Origin: Atopsyche davidsoni
Lineage: Eukaryota > Arthropoda > Insecta > Trichoptera > Hydrobiosidae
NCBI GenBank assembly: GCA_022113835.1
Contig: JAILWY010000011.1
Coordinates: 4,836,001-4,900,000 of the forward strand
Length of the DNA stretch: 64,000 bases
Direction: 5' to 3'
Below the pieces are notes generated by a model. That model saw nothing but the letters and a program-made list of their open reading frames with translations, did no database searches and was not told the origin of the DNA. Both the position numbers and the translations under genes were made by a program. Numbering within the stretch: the first letter of the stretch is position 1; each line of letters begins with the position of its first letter. Shown piece after piece: positions 1 through 12,849 of this stretch.

Positions 1-1739
1 CATCTTAGAACTCAGCATTTCTAATAAGAGCACCTTTAAACCCACTCACCGATCTATTATCATAATATGTATAATAAAATAATATGTATAATAAAATAAT
101 ATGGGTAATTACACACATTTTTTGTCAAGCAATATCAATTATTATTAATTAATTATATTAAATTTATTTAAAATAAAAAATTACTCATAAGACATTATAT
201 ATTAGATAGTAGATATTTTACTACAAGATAACAAGGTGCACCTAATAATTAGAGCTAATTGAACTGCAAAAATAAATGACGCATTAATTTATACTGATAG
301 TAAATAAATTTATTGCGTACTACTACATATTTGAAGTCAGTGATTCTCAAAGTATCTATGTTGAACCCTGGGGAAGCTGAAAAGTTCTTGAGGGCAGCGG
401 TGCCAAAGAAATGGTAAGGGCCAAAAAACAGTAAAACTATATAAAAGCAATACTTATAATTTTATTTTATTACATATAACTAGGAGCCTAACAGGTTCCA
501 TCGGACGTGAACTGATATATAGAAAATATATTTATAAAATTAGAAATAAATATGCTGCAGTGTGCAGTAGTCACACAGTTCTATGCAAGGCAGCTATTAA
601 TAATTATTAACTCCATATAATCATAATTGTTTATGCCACTACACAGCATAACAGTCCAGTTCAAACGCTAATAATGAGCCGTGCACTGTTTTATTGAAAC
701 AGTATGCATATCAATGTTGAATACCAAGTTTTTATGACAATTGTAATTTAAAATGAATTAGAAAAATATATTATCTCAAACTGTGTAAGTTCTTTATTTA
801 TTAACATTATGAATAAATAATTAGTAAAATACTAAGTATGATACTAAGAACTGCTAAATTCTGGGACCAAAATGTTAAAACTTTAAAGAAACATATTTTT
901 TTGATAAATATAATTTTTATTTGCTCTCTTTGCAAGTGCAATTTATACCCTGATGGTAATGTAACCATTATTTTTTTTGTTATTTTGCAAATTTGTACTA
1001 TCGATGACCATAAAAACCCAATTTTTTACTCATACAGGTGTATTGTGTTAAAATATTTTTATTAACTGTCACTGATAATTTTGTTTATTTGTTGAATAGA
1101 ATTGTAAGTTACTTATTACATATTTAGTCTGCAATTTAAAAATAAAATTTTAATTGTTTTTTAGCACTATTACCAAGAAAACTTGTTTTCACTATTTCAT
1201 ACATCTCAGAACATATTGTCGTTATAGAGATAAGTCACTAATGAAATGTTACTATAGGTCTAAATAGATCCCAGACAATCACATCAAACTGTCCAGTTTT
1301 ACAGATAGACCGTGCAATTCTAACTGTGAGCATTATATTTAGCAAATTGCTAATAAATTTCAAGCAACAATACAAGCCCTTTCAGAAAAATAAACACTGC
1401 TATTAAAATTCGAAATATCAGAGAAAAATATGTGGCATAGCAACTCAGAAATTGCCATGTACACAGACAGTCGTAAAATATTGCAATTATAATGTCACTG
1501 CCACATGCACATTGTTTGCGATGCCTCAGGTTATTCATACAGCATGAAGATATTTAAGAAAGCACATATTTTTTATTTAATACTACAAAATAAGTATCAA
1601 GTTAAATCAACAACGATTCTGATGATCATTTTACTTCTTGAATAGATAAATTACAATGTTGACTTTCAAAATTCCCAATTCGTGTGTCAAAAAAAAATGT
1701 CAGGGAGCCCTAATATATACTAAAGTAACTGCAACTTAC
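1..1739. other. AT-rich non-coding DNA, downstream intron of the vib-type gene
   Basis: No coding exon is recognisable. Because the exon at 1740-1851 ends in a good minus-strand donor in mid-codon, this stretch is most likely intron, with the remaining PITP exons beyond the left edge. A hAT-like terminal sequence is listed separately at 338. The short open frames here (for example 838-1065 on plus and 1350-1538 on minus) have no family resemblance and AT-driven composition. Confidence 0.6.
338..430 (+). mobile_element. hAT-like terminal end (solo left end)
   Basis: The sequence CAGTGATTCTCAAAGT at 338 resembles the hAT terminal consensus CAGTGnTTCTCAAAnT, which is also seen complete at 42636 in this window. 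It is followed by a CCCTGGGG-rich stretch like other hAT subterminal regions. I did not find a matching inverted end or 8-bp target duplication nearby, so it is a truncated or decayed copy, and its right limit is approximate. Confidence 0.35.
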
Positions 1740-4700
1740 CGAGTAGCGGGAAATCGTGGAAGGGTTCATTTTTGATAACTTCGATCCCCTCTCCGCCCCC
1801 TGTCTCGTCTTTGGACGCTTCTGCTACGGCCCATAACTGTCCAACTTGATACTGCAAGAAAATAAGACACCTTGAAAAAAATAATCATATTTATTGATAC
1901 AGTGAGGTGTTGGAGAGTGAAACAAAACATAATGCTGTTTGCTCAAGGTATTAATGCACAGAAATTTTACATGGCTTCAACTTCAGGTCAGTTCCTTCAC
2001 CGGTCATTGAAGTGGTGGTATTGATTTGTTCATATAAAAACAATACTGCGTTGGATAGTAATTTATTATTTCAAGCAAATAGTTACATATGCACAGCAAT
2101 CTTTGACCAGCTGGTTGGGGACATATGAAAATAATCTTGGGAAATTTGCATGATGCTGCGAGATACACTTTCATAAAAACGTGGCTTGAATTTATAAATG
2201 CAATCTGAAATTCCATTTGATTAATTATTCATTTACTTAAAACATTAATTCTAGTTTTTAAATTTCTGAAGCAAATTCTATTGCCAAGGCGCATAATAAT
2301 TTTCCCGATATGCCAAATACAACTCAAAAGATGCACACATGTTTGTACATAAAAAGAATCAGGTGACAAATTGCATGTCAAATAATTTAAACTACTCTTA
2401 GTTTTTGATAAAAAATATATTATTTAATCAATTAGGATTATAATGAAATCAAATTATCATGTAATTATACAACTTCCAACGACTGGTAACCGGTTTGTAT
2501 AACATTAACCATTATTAATAGAGCTGGTTAGGCAAGTGTGGTAAGAAGTAAAGTTCAATGTTTTAATAAGTTTTGGCAGCCGTTGTTACTAGATTTTCTT
2601 TGTTCTTGGGCGTTGTGTTGGGGTGTGTTTTAAAAATTTTTGATGGTACTGGGACCATCTTCAGGGAATTTTCCCCAAATGGCTAACATTATTTATGTTG
2701 GCAAAATATAAATAACGTTAGCCATTGCTTAGCAAACAATCGAAGATATCCATTTGATCCAAAGAGATGTTTGTTTTTACAATCAATAAGTAAATAATTT
2801 CTTCTAATTGCAGATGCTTTCCTTTTTTTTATGCGCTGACCAACAGCCAAACTGTCATGCAGAATTAGAAAAGGCAGTTGAATTGCTCAGTGTTCAGTGC
2901 AGCATCGTAGACATTTAAATAAAAAAACTTTGATTTTCACCAAAAGAGATGTGAAGTGTCAGTAAAAAGTCTGTCAGTAAAAAGGCCAAAGCGACGGGAC
3001 GGAGGCAACATATAAGTACAATAGAATTATTAAAATGTTTACTCATTTTCATAACACAGACACACTTATATGGTTTCTTTTATACTTAAATCTTGAAGTA
3101 GTCATTGATTCAATAATTTGGAATTTAATAATCCCAGACTATAGTCGTGTTATACACATTACATTTTTTTGAATACGAACAAAAAGATAACCAAACGAGC
3201 AATCAATTCAAAACTACAATTAACAAGTATTTTGCGATTCAGCCAATGTTATGTGTATTGTCAAAATGCTACGATCCATGTCAAGTTTATACAAACAAAC
3301 CCCCAGAGTTACATCACCCAAGGTTCAAGACTGATGGCGAAATATATAAATGTTTTCAATTTGAAACAGTGGCATTTGACCAATGATTATTATGAAATAT
3401 TTTATAAATCCGTATTTTTCACACACACACACAAAGTATATACTTTGTAAGATTTTTTTAAGTCATCGAATCACACCAGATACAAGAAAAATATTTGTCA
3501 ATTTTTTTTCACAATACAGATGGAATTTTTTTTCAAGGATTTATTTTGCATCAATTGTGAATCGATTGCCCAAAAATATATTATATTACCTATTTACTAT
3601 AATTGAGAGGCTTGACACAAAAAATAGCCGTGTACATTTAAAATGTATGCAATATGCTGTTCTAAAAGTCCAGCCACTTTCTTAATCGTGAGATGGACAA
3701 CATCTTTATTTTCTAAGGAGTATAATTACTCCAACAGAAGACACTACCTATTAGGTTTCATTGTATTTTTTAAGTTTTTTTCAGAAAGGTTAACCTGTTT
3801 TAGATGAAAAAGATAAATAAACCTCAAAAGTCATGCCTAAAAGCAAATATTATAACATGAGAAAAGGTAGTATTTTAAAATGGGTACAACATTGAAGTCA
3901 TATTAATTAAATAATTATAAGTCGAGGCATTACTACGGCGGATTTACTCCAGGAAATAATTATAATAAATAATAATATGAACGGAATATAATTACTTTAT
4001 AATACAGTTGGAAAACATGCTTCTATCATGGAAATATCAAAATTCAGATATCTATTAATAATTTTTACTATAAAATTTGTTATTTGCAAATAGAACTAAT
4101 GTTACGAGACATCCAGAGATTGCCAACTTTTTACTGATCATGATGAAAATCCAACTTTGAATTCAGGTAAAGCAATTAATAAATGCATTTTTCTATGCAT
4201 TAATAAATCTATTCTTACTTCATATGCTTTAATAATCAACCCCTATAGTTGTAGGGAGGTTAAAGGTCAGCGGTGGATATTAAAAGTCTGATTAATTCCT
4301 ATTTATAGTTCTAAAATAATCAAGTATAAAGTGAAAATAAATTATATTAATAGTAGAATTAATTATCCTTCGAGCCTATAACTATTAGAAATAAATTCAT
4401 GGAAATCTTGTTTTAAAAAACGAGTTTTACTATATTACTTAAATATTCGTAATAAAAAAAATAAAGCTGTAAATTGAATAATTTAAAGACTTTTGCTGCA
4501 AAATCAAACTTGAGCATATATTGCTGCAAAAAAATAGTTATGAGTTGTAAGTATGCACTGTGTGTTATAAGATTTTTACTAAAGGCAGGTGCAGTAGAAA
4601 AAAATCCAATGTCATCCATAAAAGGAAAGCAAATACAAATAGATTAAGTAGCTTAAATGTTAACTTATTTTAATAGTGAAATGATTTTAGATAAACAAAA

Positions 4701-7502
4701 AATATTTTTTATAAACGGTTGAACAAACAAACAAATCAGGTAGAATGACAAACCACATATACATTTCCCAGAACTGAGAGTAGTGCAAGGCCACGGCCAT
4801 TGAAGGAACATGAATATCCAAAATTCATATTCATAAAGAAGTTTAAAACCGATGGTTTTTTCATAATATGAGGCTATATGAAATAATAAATAAAGTATTC
4901 TATTATAAAAAAATTTTTTTTTAGAGAAAATCTCACCAGCAACTCTTTGTGTGTAATCTGTGGGTGTTGAAAAGATTTGAATAGAAAATAATAAGAAAAT
5001 ACAGTTGTTTGTTATTTTCAATTAAATGAAATTCAATATGTTAGACAATGGCACTCCGTGTTATTTTTGGCTTTGCGACAAAGTATTTTAAATCTATTTA
5101 TTAATCTAGATAATATATAAATGTGGATTTAGAATTTATATTATAACAAAAAAAACATTCACAATATTTATGGAGAGTTGCCAAATACGTTAAATGAAGA
5201 GCCTTGAAAAGTGCTTTTGATAGATAGGTTCTGTAGTTTTTTGGAGACGGCCAAGAAAACTCTGTGTTTTTCCCTACATAGTTATGTATTTCCCATTTAT
5301 TTTTTAAAATGTTTTTTTACTTACTTAAGAGAAAACTTTATTTGTGTGCATGTATATAAAGTATAATTTTTAAACTAATCACTGTTAACATTTTAAATCA
5401 AGTGTAACATTGACAGCAGGATAAGTTAATATGCATTTCAAAAATCTAGCAAATGCCATTTTCAATTCTAAAAATCTTTGCGGTAATTATTATAATTTTC
5501 GGTACTTTTAAAACTAGATTTTGAAATCAAATGTATAATAAAATAAAAGCAAACCATTTCCATAAAAGCTTACTGCAAGGCACTTCATTGTATTTTAAAT
5601 TGAAATTTTACTAAAATGAATCGAATCGTCACTGATTTAGTTTTGATTCATTGAACTAATTATATTAGGCTAGGCTAGATTATTTGTGCAGCATGGCATT
5701 TTTTTTAAAATTTATCTCTCTATGTCTCTAAACATTTCCAAATTAAAAATGAATCAATAGTTCAGATATTTTGAAAGGTAGATAACAGTTGATTCACGTT
5801 TACCTTAGGAAACTGTAAAAATTGAAATATATATTTTTATTAAGTGATACTTTGATAAAAAAAAAACTATAATACAGTATTATTATTATGAAAATGTATA
5901 TTTTACTGCAGGAAAATAATCAAATTATGTAGAACTGATAAAATAAATTAACTAAAAGTAATATTATGTGTGATTTGAGTGATTTGTTTGAAGAAAATAT
6001 AACAAATTTAATATTTTTAATTGCAAATAGCTAGTTCAAGAAATAGCTCTTTATTCAATGTGCAAAACTTAAAAACAAATTTTGAAAATCAGTAAATGTC
6101 TTCCAGAATTTGCATGTGGATATAAATAATAATAATAAAACCATACTTGGTAATCAAACTATTACTTCATAGCTTAAAGATTCTAAATCATTCACCAGTC
6201 ATAATATTTATCTATTTATTATCAGATACCATAAAATGATAATATTTAGATTTCAAATATCTTTACAAAGCGTGATAAACTGAAAATACAACATGATTTT
6301 TACTGATGGAAATAATATTTAAGATACTTCATTATAAGGCTGAGACGCTATATTTATACAAAATGAATTAGAATAATCAACTAGTTTTGAAGGCTAAAAG
6401 CAGAATAGTTATTTCAGCATCAATAGCCAGAATCATGAGAAAAAATTGGTTTTATTACTTTTTAAACTACAGAAGTGTGTCCAAACCTCATGACTAATGT
6501 GACATTTCAGATGAAATCAATTACACAATAATACTGTAAATATAATGAGAATAATCAGTTATGTTCTATTTAACATTTTTTGTAATAATCTAATATCAAC
6601 TATCATTAGCCATTAAAAGATAGGTTTAATGATAATCTACCACAAAATTACATGCCACAATAGATGACATACATTTACAAAATTGAGAATTACGATTTTA
6701 GCATCCAAACTCAGCTTCGAATGGTAAAATCAAATTTGCATAGTGTAGATTTTGGGTTTTTTCACTCGATTCGCGGGTCCAAAAAGCGATCGTATTTTGT
6801 GGCAATGAAACTTCAGACGTCACGGTTAGAAGAAAAAACACAAAAAATATACGATCGGAAACATTATGATTTTGTAGCGATGTTGACAAAAAAAGCTAGT
6901 ATTATGCCAGTTATTCAAGGTAAATCGGAATATTGCAAACATAAGGTAACGAGCAAGGTGTCTCAACTGGAATACGGGGTATGAATCAGATGTGTCGTGT
7001 GATGTCATAGTGAGAGATAAAGGACATTTCTTACCTCCTCTACTGTCAGCGGCAACGCCAATCGGCTGAAATCAGACGATATTTAAATGAGAGACATGGA
7101 AACTTAAATGCAACGAACATTTAAATAATTCACAGAAATAATTTCAAAGTTAACATGAATTGCGTGAATGAAATTGGCGACATGTCATTGAATCTACAGC
7201 CTTGACCCGACGATCTGTCAGTGTCAGTTTGTTATCCTGGAAGGCAATTCAGAAAAAATACTGAATCCAGCGGTGAAACATTAAAATCTCAATACGATAT
7301 CGATCCACACGAAAACGGGTTCCGCGAGGCCGATATTTCGTAACGATTAACGTCAGAAAGGATAGATAAGGCTGGTCCGGCCGAGCGAGTCGAACCGATT
7401 GATTTTCATCACTTTGTAACTAAAAACATCAAAGATGCGCAGTGTGCATCTGCTGAATTAGATTGCGCGTGAATTCACTACTTACAATTCTTTAAAAATC
7501 AT
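1740..7502 (-). CDS. vib: Phosphatidylinositol transfer protein, class I (vibrator/PITP-alpha-beta type), first three coding exons; partial
   Basis: PITPs carry phosphatidylinositol and phosphatidylcholine between membranes and supply PI for phosphoinositide synthesis; Drosophila vibrator is needed in cytokinesis. Three minus-strand exons join in frame. Exon 1 (7502-7486) encodes MIFKEF. Exon 2 (7065-7035) is only 31 nt and encodes [10 protein letters not shown]. Exon 3 (1851-1740) encodes [14 protein letters not shown], then a GGGEGIEV block and KNEPF. These match the conserved PITP N-terminus, including the lipid-contacting YQVGQL and GGGEG segments. Donors are GTAAGT (7485), GTAAGA (7034) and GTAAGT (1739); acceptors are TTTCAG and TTGCAG. 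Phases are 2, 0 and 1. The N-terminus suits the soluble class I form better than RdgB (class IIA). Only about 54 of about 270 residues are present; the remaining exons are not visible and should lie left of the window. The start is the only ATG whose splice phase fits exon 2. Confidence 0.88.
1852..7034. other. vib-type intron 2 (about 5.2 kb), AT-rich
   Basis: Long AT-rich intron between exons 3 and 2. No exon or transposon coding remnant was recognised. It contains a near-perfect 19-bp hairpin at 2678-2726 (listed separately) and a (CA)n run near 3420. The plus-strand open frame at 6664-6984 lies here in somewhat richer DNA but resembles nothing I know. Confidence 0.6.
2678..2726 (-). repeat. 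Intronic inverted repeat (19-bp stem, 11-nt loop)
   Basis: The left arm (2678-2696) starts AATGGCTAAC and the right arm (2708-2726) ends GTTAGCCATT. Arms pair at 18 of 19 positions on the plus strand. The single mismatch becomes a G-U pair if the minus strand, which is the sense strand of the vib-type intron, is transcribed. The stem does not extend outward, so it is shorter than a typical pre-miRNA; a decayed foldback MITE is an alternative. Confidence 0.6.
7066..7485. other. vib-type intron 1 (420 bp)
   Basis: Short intron between the 17-nt coding part of exon 1 and the 31-nt exon 2. It is less AT-rich than the surroundings and holds several CpG-containing runs near 7310-7400, consistent with promoter-proximal sequence. 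No other element was recognised. Confidence 0.6.
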
Positions 7503-7720
7503 TTTGCTATTCACTAAATTTAATATACTAATCGCGCACGGAAAGTGCTACCGCCGACAACCGATCGGGTGCCCTACTCGACTGGAAAAACAGTCGGCGA
7601 TAGCGCAGGCGCGCACTTGTGACGCAACGGAAGTGGCGTCAATGAGCGGACCGGAAATATGCCACAGCTCGTTTGAAAACACCCGCCAACCTGACCAACA
7701 ACACCGTTGCCCGTAATACT
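7503..7720 (-). promoter_or_regulatory. CpG-rich promoter / 5' UTR of the vib-type gene
   Basis: Immediately upstream of the vib start codon (minus strand) is a patch rich in G, C and CpG (for example around 7555-7640), standing out from AT-rich flanks. No TATA box is placed convincingly. By position this is the core promoter and 5' leader; the transcription start cannot be fixed from the sequence alone. Confidence 0.5.
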
Positions 7721-8682
7721 ATCAATAAAATAAAAAAAAACTAAAACGTTCTGAACTTCATAATTTGTGTTCATTGAAAACAATAGAAAAATATAAGATA
7801 CTTCAGCACAGACGATTTATTTAAGTAAAGACTTTACAATGTCTTTATGCTACTCACTTCAAGGATAATTTCTAAAAAAATATTTTTTCATAGAGAAATT
7901 TTGTAATGTGCAATGTTTGGTATGTCTTTTCAAAAATAACATTTTATTTACTTTTACAATACTAAAATTATTAGAATATATTTGTTTTAGTAAAATACGT
8001 TTTTAATGTTCTGTTAAACTTTGCAATGTTTGCTCCTAGGCTTATAATACTTTAGTATGATTATTATAAAATATTCATATCTACATTTTACTTACCTTTT
8101 AAATATATAAAAAGTAGGAATAAATAAATTCTAATAGTTTTTACAGAAGATAATTAATCTGCCTTATGATTAATGTTCACATATCCATATTCTAATGTGT
8201 TTTTTAAGAAATGATTAATGATAAGTTCACAAAAAATGTTCAAAATGGAAATGTATTTCCGATTACACTACAGTGTAGGATCATTCAATAATGACTATAG
8301 ATTGTCATTTTAGGATAACTTCTATCTTTTGGATGCTAAATCTCTTCTCGATACTTATAATATTACAACTTATAACATTGTTCCCACAAGTAGAGTTACA
8401 TTTTACTATCCTGCTTTTCAATTAATTGCAAATACACAATTTAAGCCTGGTTGCTATCTTGGAAACCGGTCAAAGAAAATTTCATTAGTTCGTTTCAAAT
8501 GTATCTGGTTTACTGATATCAATTGTTGTGATTTTAATAACCACAAGTTTGATTCACAATTTGCCGATTCAAGTGATCAGAGATTTTGAAACTAACAAAA
8601 CTTTCTGTTCCTGTATCAAATTAAACCAAAATAAAATAATAAAATATAATGAAACACATATTTAAAACAGCGGTACAAATGC
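7721..8682. other. Intergenic DNA between the vib-type promoter and the PIG-L gene 3' end
   Basis: AT-rich, with no recognisable gene. The plus-strand open frame at 8329-8589 (86 codons) has no family resemblance, no splice context and no clear start environment, so it is treated as chance. Confidence 0.5.
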
Positions 8683-8688
8683 TTTATT
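8683..8688 (-). terminator. Poly(A) signal of the PIG-L gene
   Basis: TTTATT on the plus strand reads AATAAA on the minus strand, about 160 nt downstream of the PIG-L stop codon. It is the nearest canonical signal noticed in the expected direction. Confidence 0.5.
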
Positions 8689-8846
8689 TTAGTTTTCACA
8701 ATAAATTGTAAAAAACACTAATATGGCACGCTTAAATAAAAATTAATTGAGCGGGACTTGTCAAAACATGTAAAATGTAACAAATTAAAACAAAATATAA
8801 TATTTACAACAAAATAATATAAAATCTGTGAATATTTAATTATTTG

Positions 8847-11800
8847 CTAATCTTCAAGCTCTAGATCTAGTTCCACGTCTGGAAGCGTGACCTCCTTGAG
8901 GGTGTTGATGACCACAAATCGAGAAAACATCAGGTACAAGTGTCGAAACCACAGCATCTGTGAAGAGTGCTCCTTCATCGCTCGCACTACTGTCTGCCTG
9001 TCCTCTAAAGACAACATATACCTAAAAAACAAGGGAACATCAATAATAAATATACAAAATTACAAAAATGAGAGACGTGGAAACTTAATATAAGTAAATC
9101 GGTACACATGTACATGTGTATTTAAAAGTAAACTTCTTGATTTTATGACCGAGTCATTAATGCATGTATAGTAAATGAGCATGCAAATACAAGATTAAAT
9201 TTTTCTATTGTTTGATAAAAAATAAATTACATAAACATTTTGGACGGTGCTAATATAATAAAGACATTGCAAATTTATGCAAAAAGTTTTTTTTTGATTT
9301 ATATAATGGAGTGAAGTATCTTGAATTATGACTAATTTTATAATTTAAGTACTTGGCACATTGTTTAATGAGTAATAAAATATATTTAAGCATTGTATTG
9401 CATATTTATTCATAACATTTTTGATAAATCTATGTATTGAGTATCATCTTTATAATGGTAAATATGCTATCTGACTAAAATGAACAGGTAATATTCTTGC
9501 AAAGAAACAGCTCTACTTGAGTGAAAGGATGAAATTACGCCACAAAAGTCAGTACGTATGAGTTCGAATTCCACTTGTGTCTCGTACAAATTTTTTTTCC
9601 TCATTGTAACACGTATTTTTGTTTGCAGTTGATGTGCTACTTTTTAAGGTTAATTTAGTATTATTAGTATCTTAATTTATCCATTTATAATTAAATAAAG
9701 ATTTTTTTTATTAATAATATAACTAACCACTGAGAAAATTAACTGAGAACCAAATGTTATTGACACGAGTCTCTAGCACATGTCAGGGTTTTATAAATAT
9801 CACAAAACTATTGTATTAAAATACATATAATGTCTATAATTTTTTATCACAGTATTTTTTTAATTTTTCCATAATTACTATTGATAAAAATTAAAATTAG
9901 CAATAGTTATTGATAGTGATTATATTTTATTTAGTAGCAGGTCTATTTTTCTATTTAATATACTGAAACATTAGTTGATTAATCTTTTTATTTAATATTT
10001 ATTTGTAAAATAAACATTTGGTAAAAAATAGCTTTAGTAATAGTAATATTTTGATGTCAACTGTGCATGTACATATGCTCACATCAGTCTACGCTTACAA
10101 TTGATTGATACTGTGTACAGTAATACCCTTCCAAAGGTTGAATCGTGTCTGTTTCTTTTGCGCTGGTAATTTTGTTTTGTAGGATTAACACTAAGATGAA
10201 GAATTTATAAATAAATAATTTATTATCAATTTGACAATAATCTTCTGATTCCAGTCCCAAAATAGTCACTGAAATCTGAGTAGAGTCTAAGAATGTATTA
10301 TAATTGAGTTAATGCATATTTTATTCTGTTTTGTTTTACATTTATTTTTTATTTTCACATTTACTAAGGTAGATGAAATTTCACATCCGATAGAGAAACA
10401 TACCGCATGCCACTGATTATTTCAAATAAAAGTTATAACAAATTGAAGTTAATAACTAGCACTTAAACTCCGTTTTATCATTCATATCTATTTTAATTCT
10501 AGATATCAATACAAATTATTTATATAAACATAAATAAATGAAGATATCAACACTATTGACGCAATTGACTTACAAAAAATAATCTCTCAATCTCTTGAAT
10601 TTATCACAGATTTAAAATGTAGCTACCGGATCAGTAAAAAAAGAGGGAAAATAGAAAAGCCTAGTCTAATTTAAGAAGTTATTTTTACGAGTCAAATTTA
10701 TTGACAGTGTTAAATGGCTTTTTTTTTACTGACATTAATCAATTGAAAATCAACAAAGAAGAGAGACAACCGGTAGCTTGAACTGTGTAATACACTATTA
10801 AGATGAAAAATTAATTTTGATTACATAAAATGAAAACGCATACCTATTAGAAGAAAATAGAAAGCTCAGAGGAAGATCCAAGTAACCCCAATACTTTCTA
10901 AGTACATTAACGGAGTCTAGAGTAAAAATTCTGCAGCCTGCGAATATGGAAATGAAAATAATTAGTTAATGGCGATAAATCTAAAAATAATTATTCATAT
11001 TCAGAAAAAGTTAAAAGTTAAAAAATATTAAAAACAAATGTCAATGTCTCTTCAAATATTTAGAGACTGGTTAAGAATAATTTCAACTGCATCAAACAGT
11101 TGTTAAAATATACTTTGAGAAATTTGTTGAGTGATTGAAAATAATAATATTTTCTTTGGACTAGGACGTACTGGCAATATTTTTGCATTGTGAGTTATAT
11201 TGGATTAAAACACTCTCTACCAATCTGGTGCATTTCAGAAGTATCTAATTGAGAATGTGATACATCGACACATCATAGCACATGGGAATAATTTAATTCT
11301 GATCATGCATCAAAGATGCATTAGTGGCCAATGTAAGGTTATAATGACAACAAAATTTTAAAGTTTACACATTACTGGATGGGATGAAAAGATGTAATTA
11401 CCTTTTGGAAATTTTCTCTCAATGGTCAAGTAAGCTATACCGTAAAATATTGAAGAGTGATTGATGTGACTAGATACTCCTTCTTTGTCAAAGGTGATGA
11501 GAGCTTGTATTGAGTAGCATTCTACATGGTACAGAATGATATCAGCCACTCTCTCCGTTGGCCACCTTTTCCCGGGGTCATCTGGTAGTAAAGTGTCTAT
11601 GTATAATGTGATTCTCTCGTCTTTTATTCCCAGTGCTGAACATGCCCGCCATAGTTCTGATTGCCTGATACTTCCCTTGCCTTCGTAGTTTCCTAAAAAG
11701 TAATATATGTATAGATATATATATATAAATATTTTTTTTTTGACACAGCTTTCATAAGTAATAACATTATTGATTTTGAATATCAAACTTCATTGATTAT

Positions 11801-12367
11801 GATGATACGATAGGATTGTGAGTATAAACTATAAATAAAAAATATGTAAAATATCAAATAAGTCTGCTTTTTAAATGAATGTTAAAAATATAATGCAGAA
11901 TAGACTTATCTAGATAGTAATTATTAATATATTTTACAATTAGATCATTAGGTTAAATTATAGCACTGCAGCTATTGCATAATGGCAGATGATGAATGTA
12001 CATAAAAATATTAATAGACCATTTAGAATGAAAAACAATGATTACCAGGTGACAGGCATAGAAAATACACATCAACACCTTGTTGAACAAGATTTAAAAT
12101 GGTTGGTCCGAAAAACATACACTCATCATCAGGATGAGCTACGACAAACAGTGCTCTTGTAATGCCTTTAAGGCTTTTATTGGGCCGAAATTTGTAACGG
12201 AATGTCAACAAATATATAAAAGCGCATAGCAACCAATAGCACAATATCCATATTAATACATCACCAGAAATACTAGTGATGTACTTATTCAAATCTTTCT
12301 TTGTAGATGTGTAAAAATTCCAGAGCAAATCTTGGACATCGTCTTCAACAGTCTCATTAAATGTCAT
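8847..12367 (-). CDS. PIGL: N-acetylglucosaminyl-phosphatidylinositol de-N-acetylase (PIG-L), complete, 4 exons
   Basis: Catalyses the second step of GPI-anchor synthesis: removal of the acetyl group from GlcNAc-PI on the cytoplasmic face of the ER. Exons on minus: 12367-12046, 11692-11402, 10937-10844 and 9021-8847. They total 882 nt (293 residues), all phases compatible (1, 1, 2), with GTAATC, GTAATT and GTATGC donors. An N-terminal membrane segment lies near residues 37-56. The family metal/catalytic motif AHPDDE is at 77-82, and a second metal-site motif GVSSHINH has His183 and His186; most relatives have Gly where Ser182 sits. The conserved C-terminal block (SVNVLRKYWGYLDLPLS, then QMLWFRHLYLMFSRF) matches PIG-L. 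The protein is about 40 residues longer than human PIG-L, mainly at the N-terminus. It is head-to-head with the SNF5 gene, suggesting a shared promoter. The start is the first ATG of a continuous frame before the membrane segment. Confidence 0.93.
9022..10843. other. PIG-L gene intron 3 (1.8 kb)
   Basis: AT-rich intron between exons 3 and 4. A weak tRNA-B-box-like stretch near 9560-9575 (GTTCGAATTCC) was noticed, but no matching A box or fold was convincing. No other feature seen. Confidence 0.6.
10938..11401. other. PIG-L gene intron 2 (464 bp)
   Basis: AT-rich intron between exons 2 and 3, bounded by GT-AG sites on the minus strand. Nothing else recognised. Confidence 0.7.
11693..12045. 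other. PIG-L gene intron 1 (353 bp)
   Basis: AT-rich intron between exons 1 and 2, bounded by GT-AG sites on the minus strand. It includes a short TA-rich run near 11705-11735. Nothing else recognised. Confidence 0.7.
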
Positions 12368-12849
12368 TTCCCTTCAATTTACTATACATTTAGACAAGAT
12401 AGGTTGACGCTATCTTAAAAAATACTCCGCAATCGATAGTTTTGTATTTTTGGATATAGTTTTCATATTTATTATGAATATTGGCGTGATTTTAACCTAA
12501 AAAAATATATAGCTATATTTATGCTGAAATGTCAAATCAGCAGCCATCGACAATAATGCTTCTCCATAGACAAATAAATACGCATAAATCCATAGACGCA
12601 AAACTTCAAATGAATTTTTGTTAGCACAGTGGCAAAAACGTGCTTTGCTCTAAGCTCTGCTTCCAAAGAGAAAACCAGAGATAAAAGAAAAAACTGTTTC
12701 TAACTTGAGCTCGCATACTGTACTCGGAATTATAGTCTATTGTTCAAACCGGCGTACCCTTTTGACAGTCATTCGTTGGTTTACAATGTTCGTACTTTAT
12801 TGAAAATATTAGCTTTTTATAACTCTAGGTTCACATAAAAACGTCCAAA
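12368..12849. promoter_or_regulatory. Bidirectional promoter region between PIG-L and SNF5 genes
   Basis: Only 482 bp separate the two divergent start codons, so both core promoters and 5' leaders must fit here unless there are non-coding upstream exons. I see no clear TATA box facing either gene. The pairing of a lipid-modifying enzyme with a chromatin subunit suggests two housekeeping genes sharing open chromatin rather than a functional link. Confidence 0.6.

Noticed and set aside
1..1739. Search for the next PITP exon
   Set aside because: None of the conserved PITP segments that follow the third exon could be read on the minus strand here, so the exon must be outside the window.
6664..6984. 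106-codon plus-strand open frame
   Set aside because: Lies inside an intron of the vib-type gene, resembles no family and has no splice or promoter support; kept only as a mention.
9530..9600. tRNA-like B box GTTCGAATTCC
   Set aside because: No matching A box, anticodon arm or acceptor stem could be folded around it.
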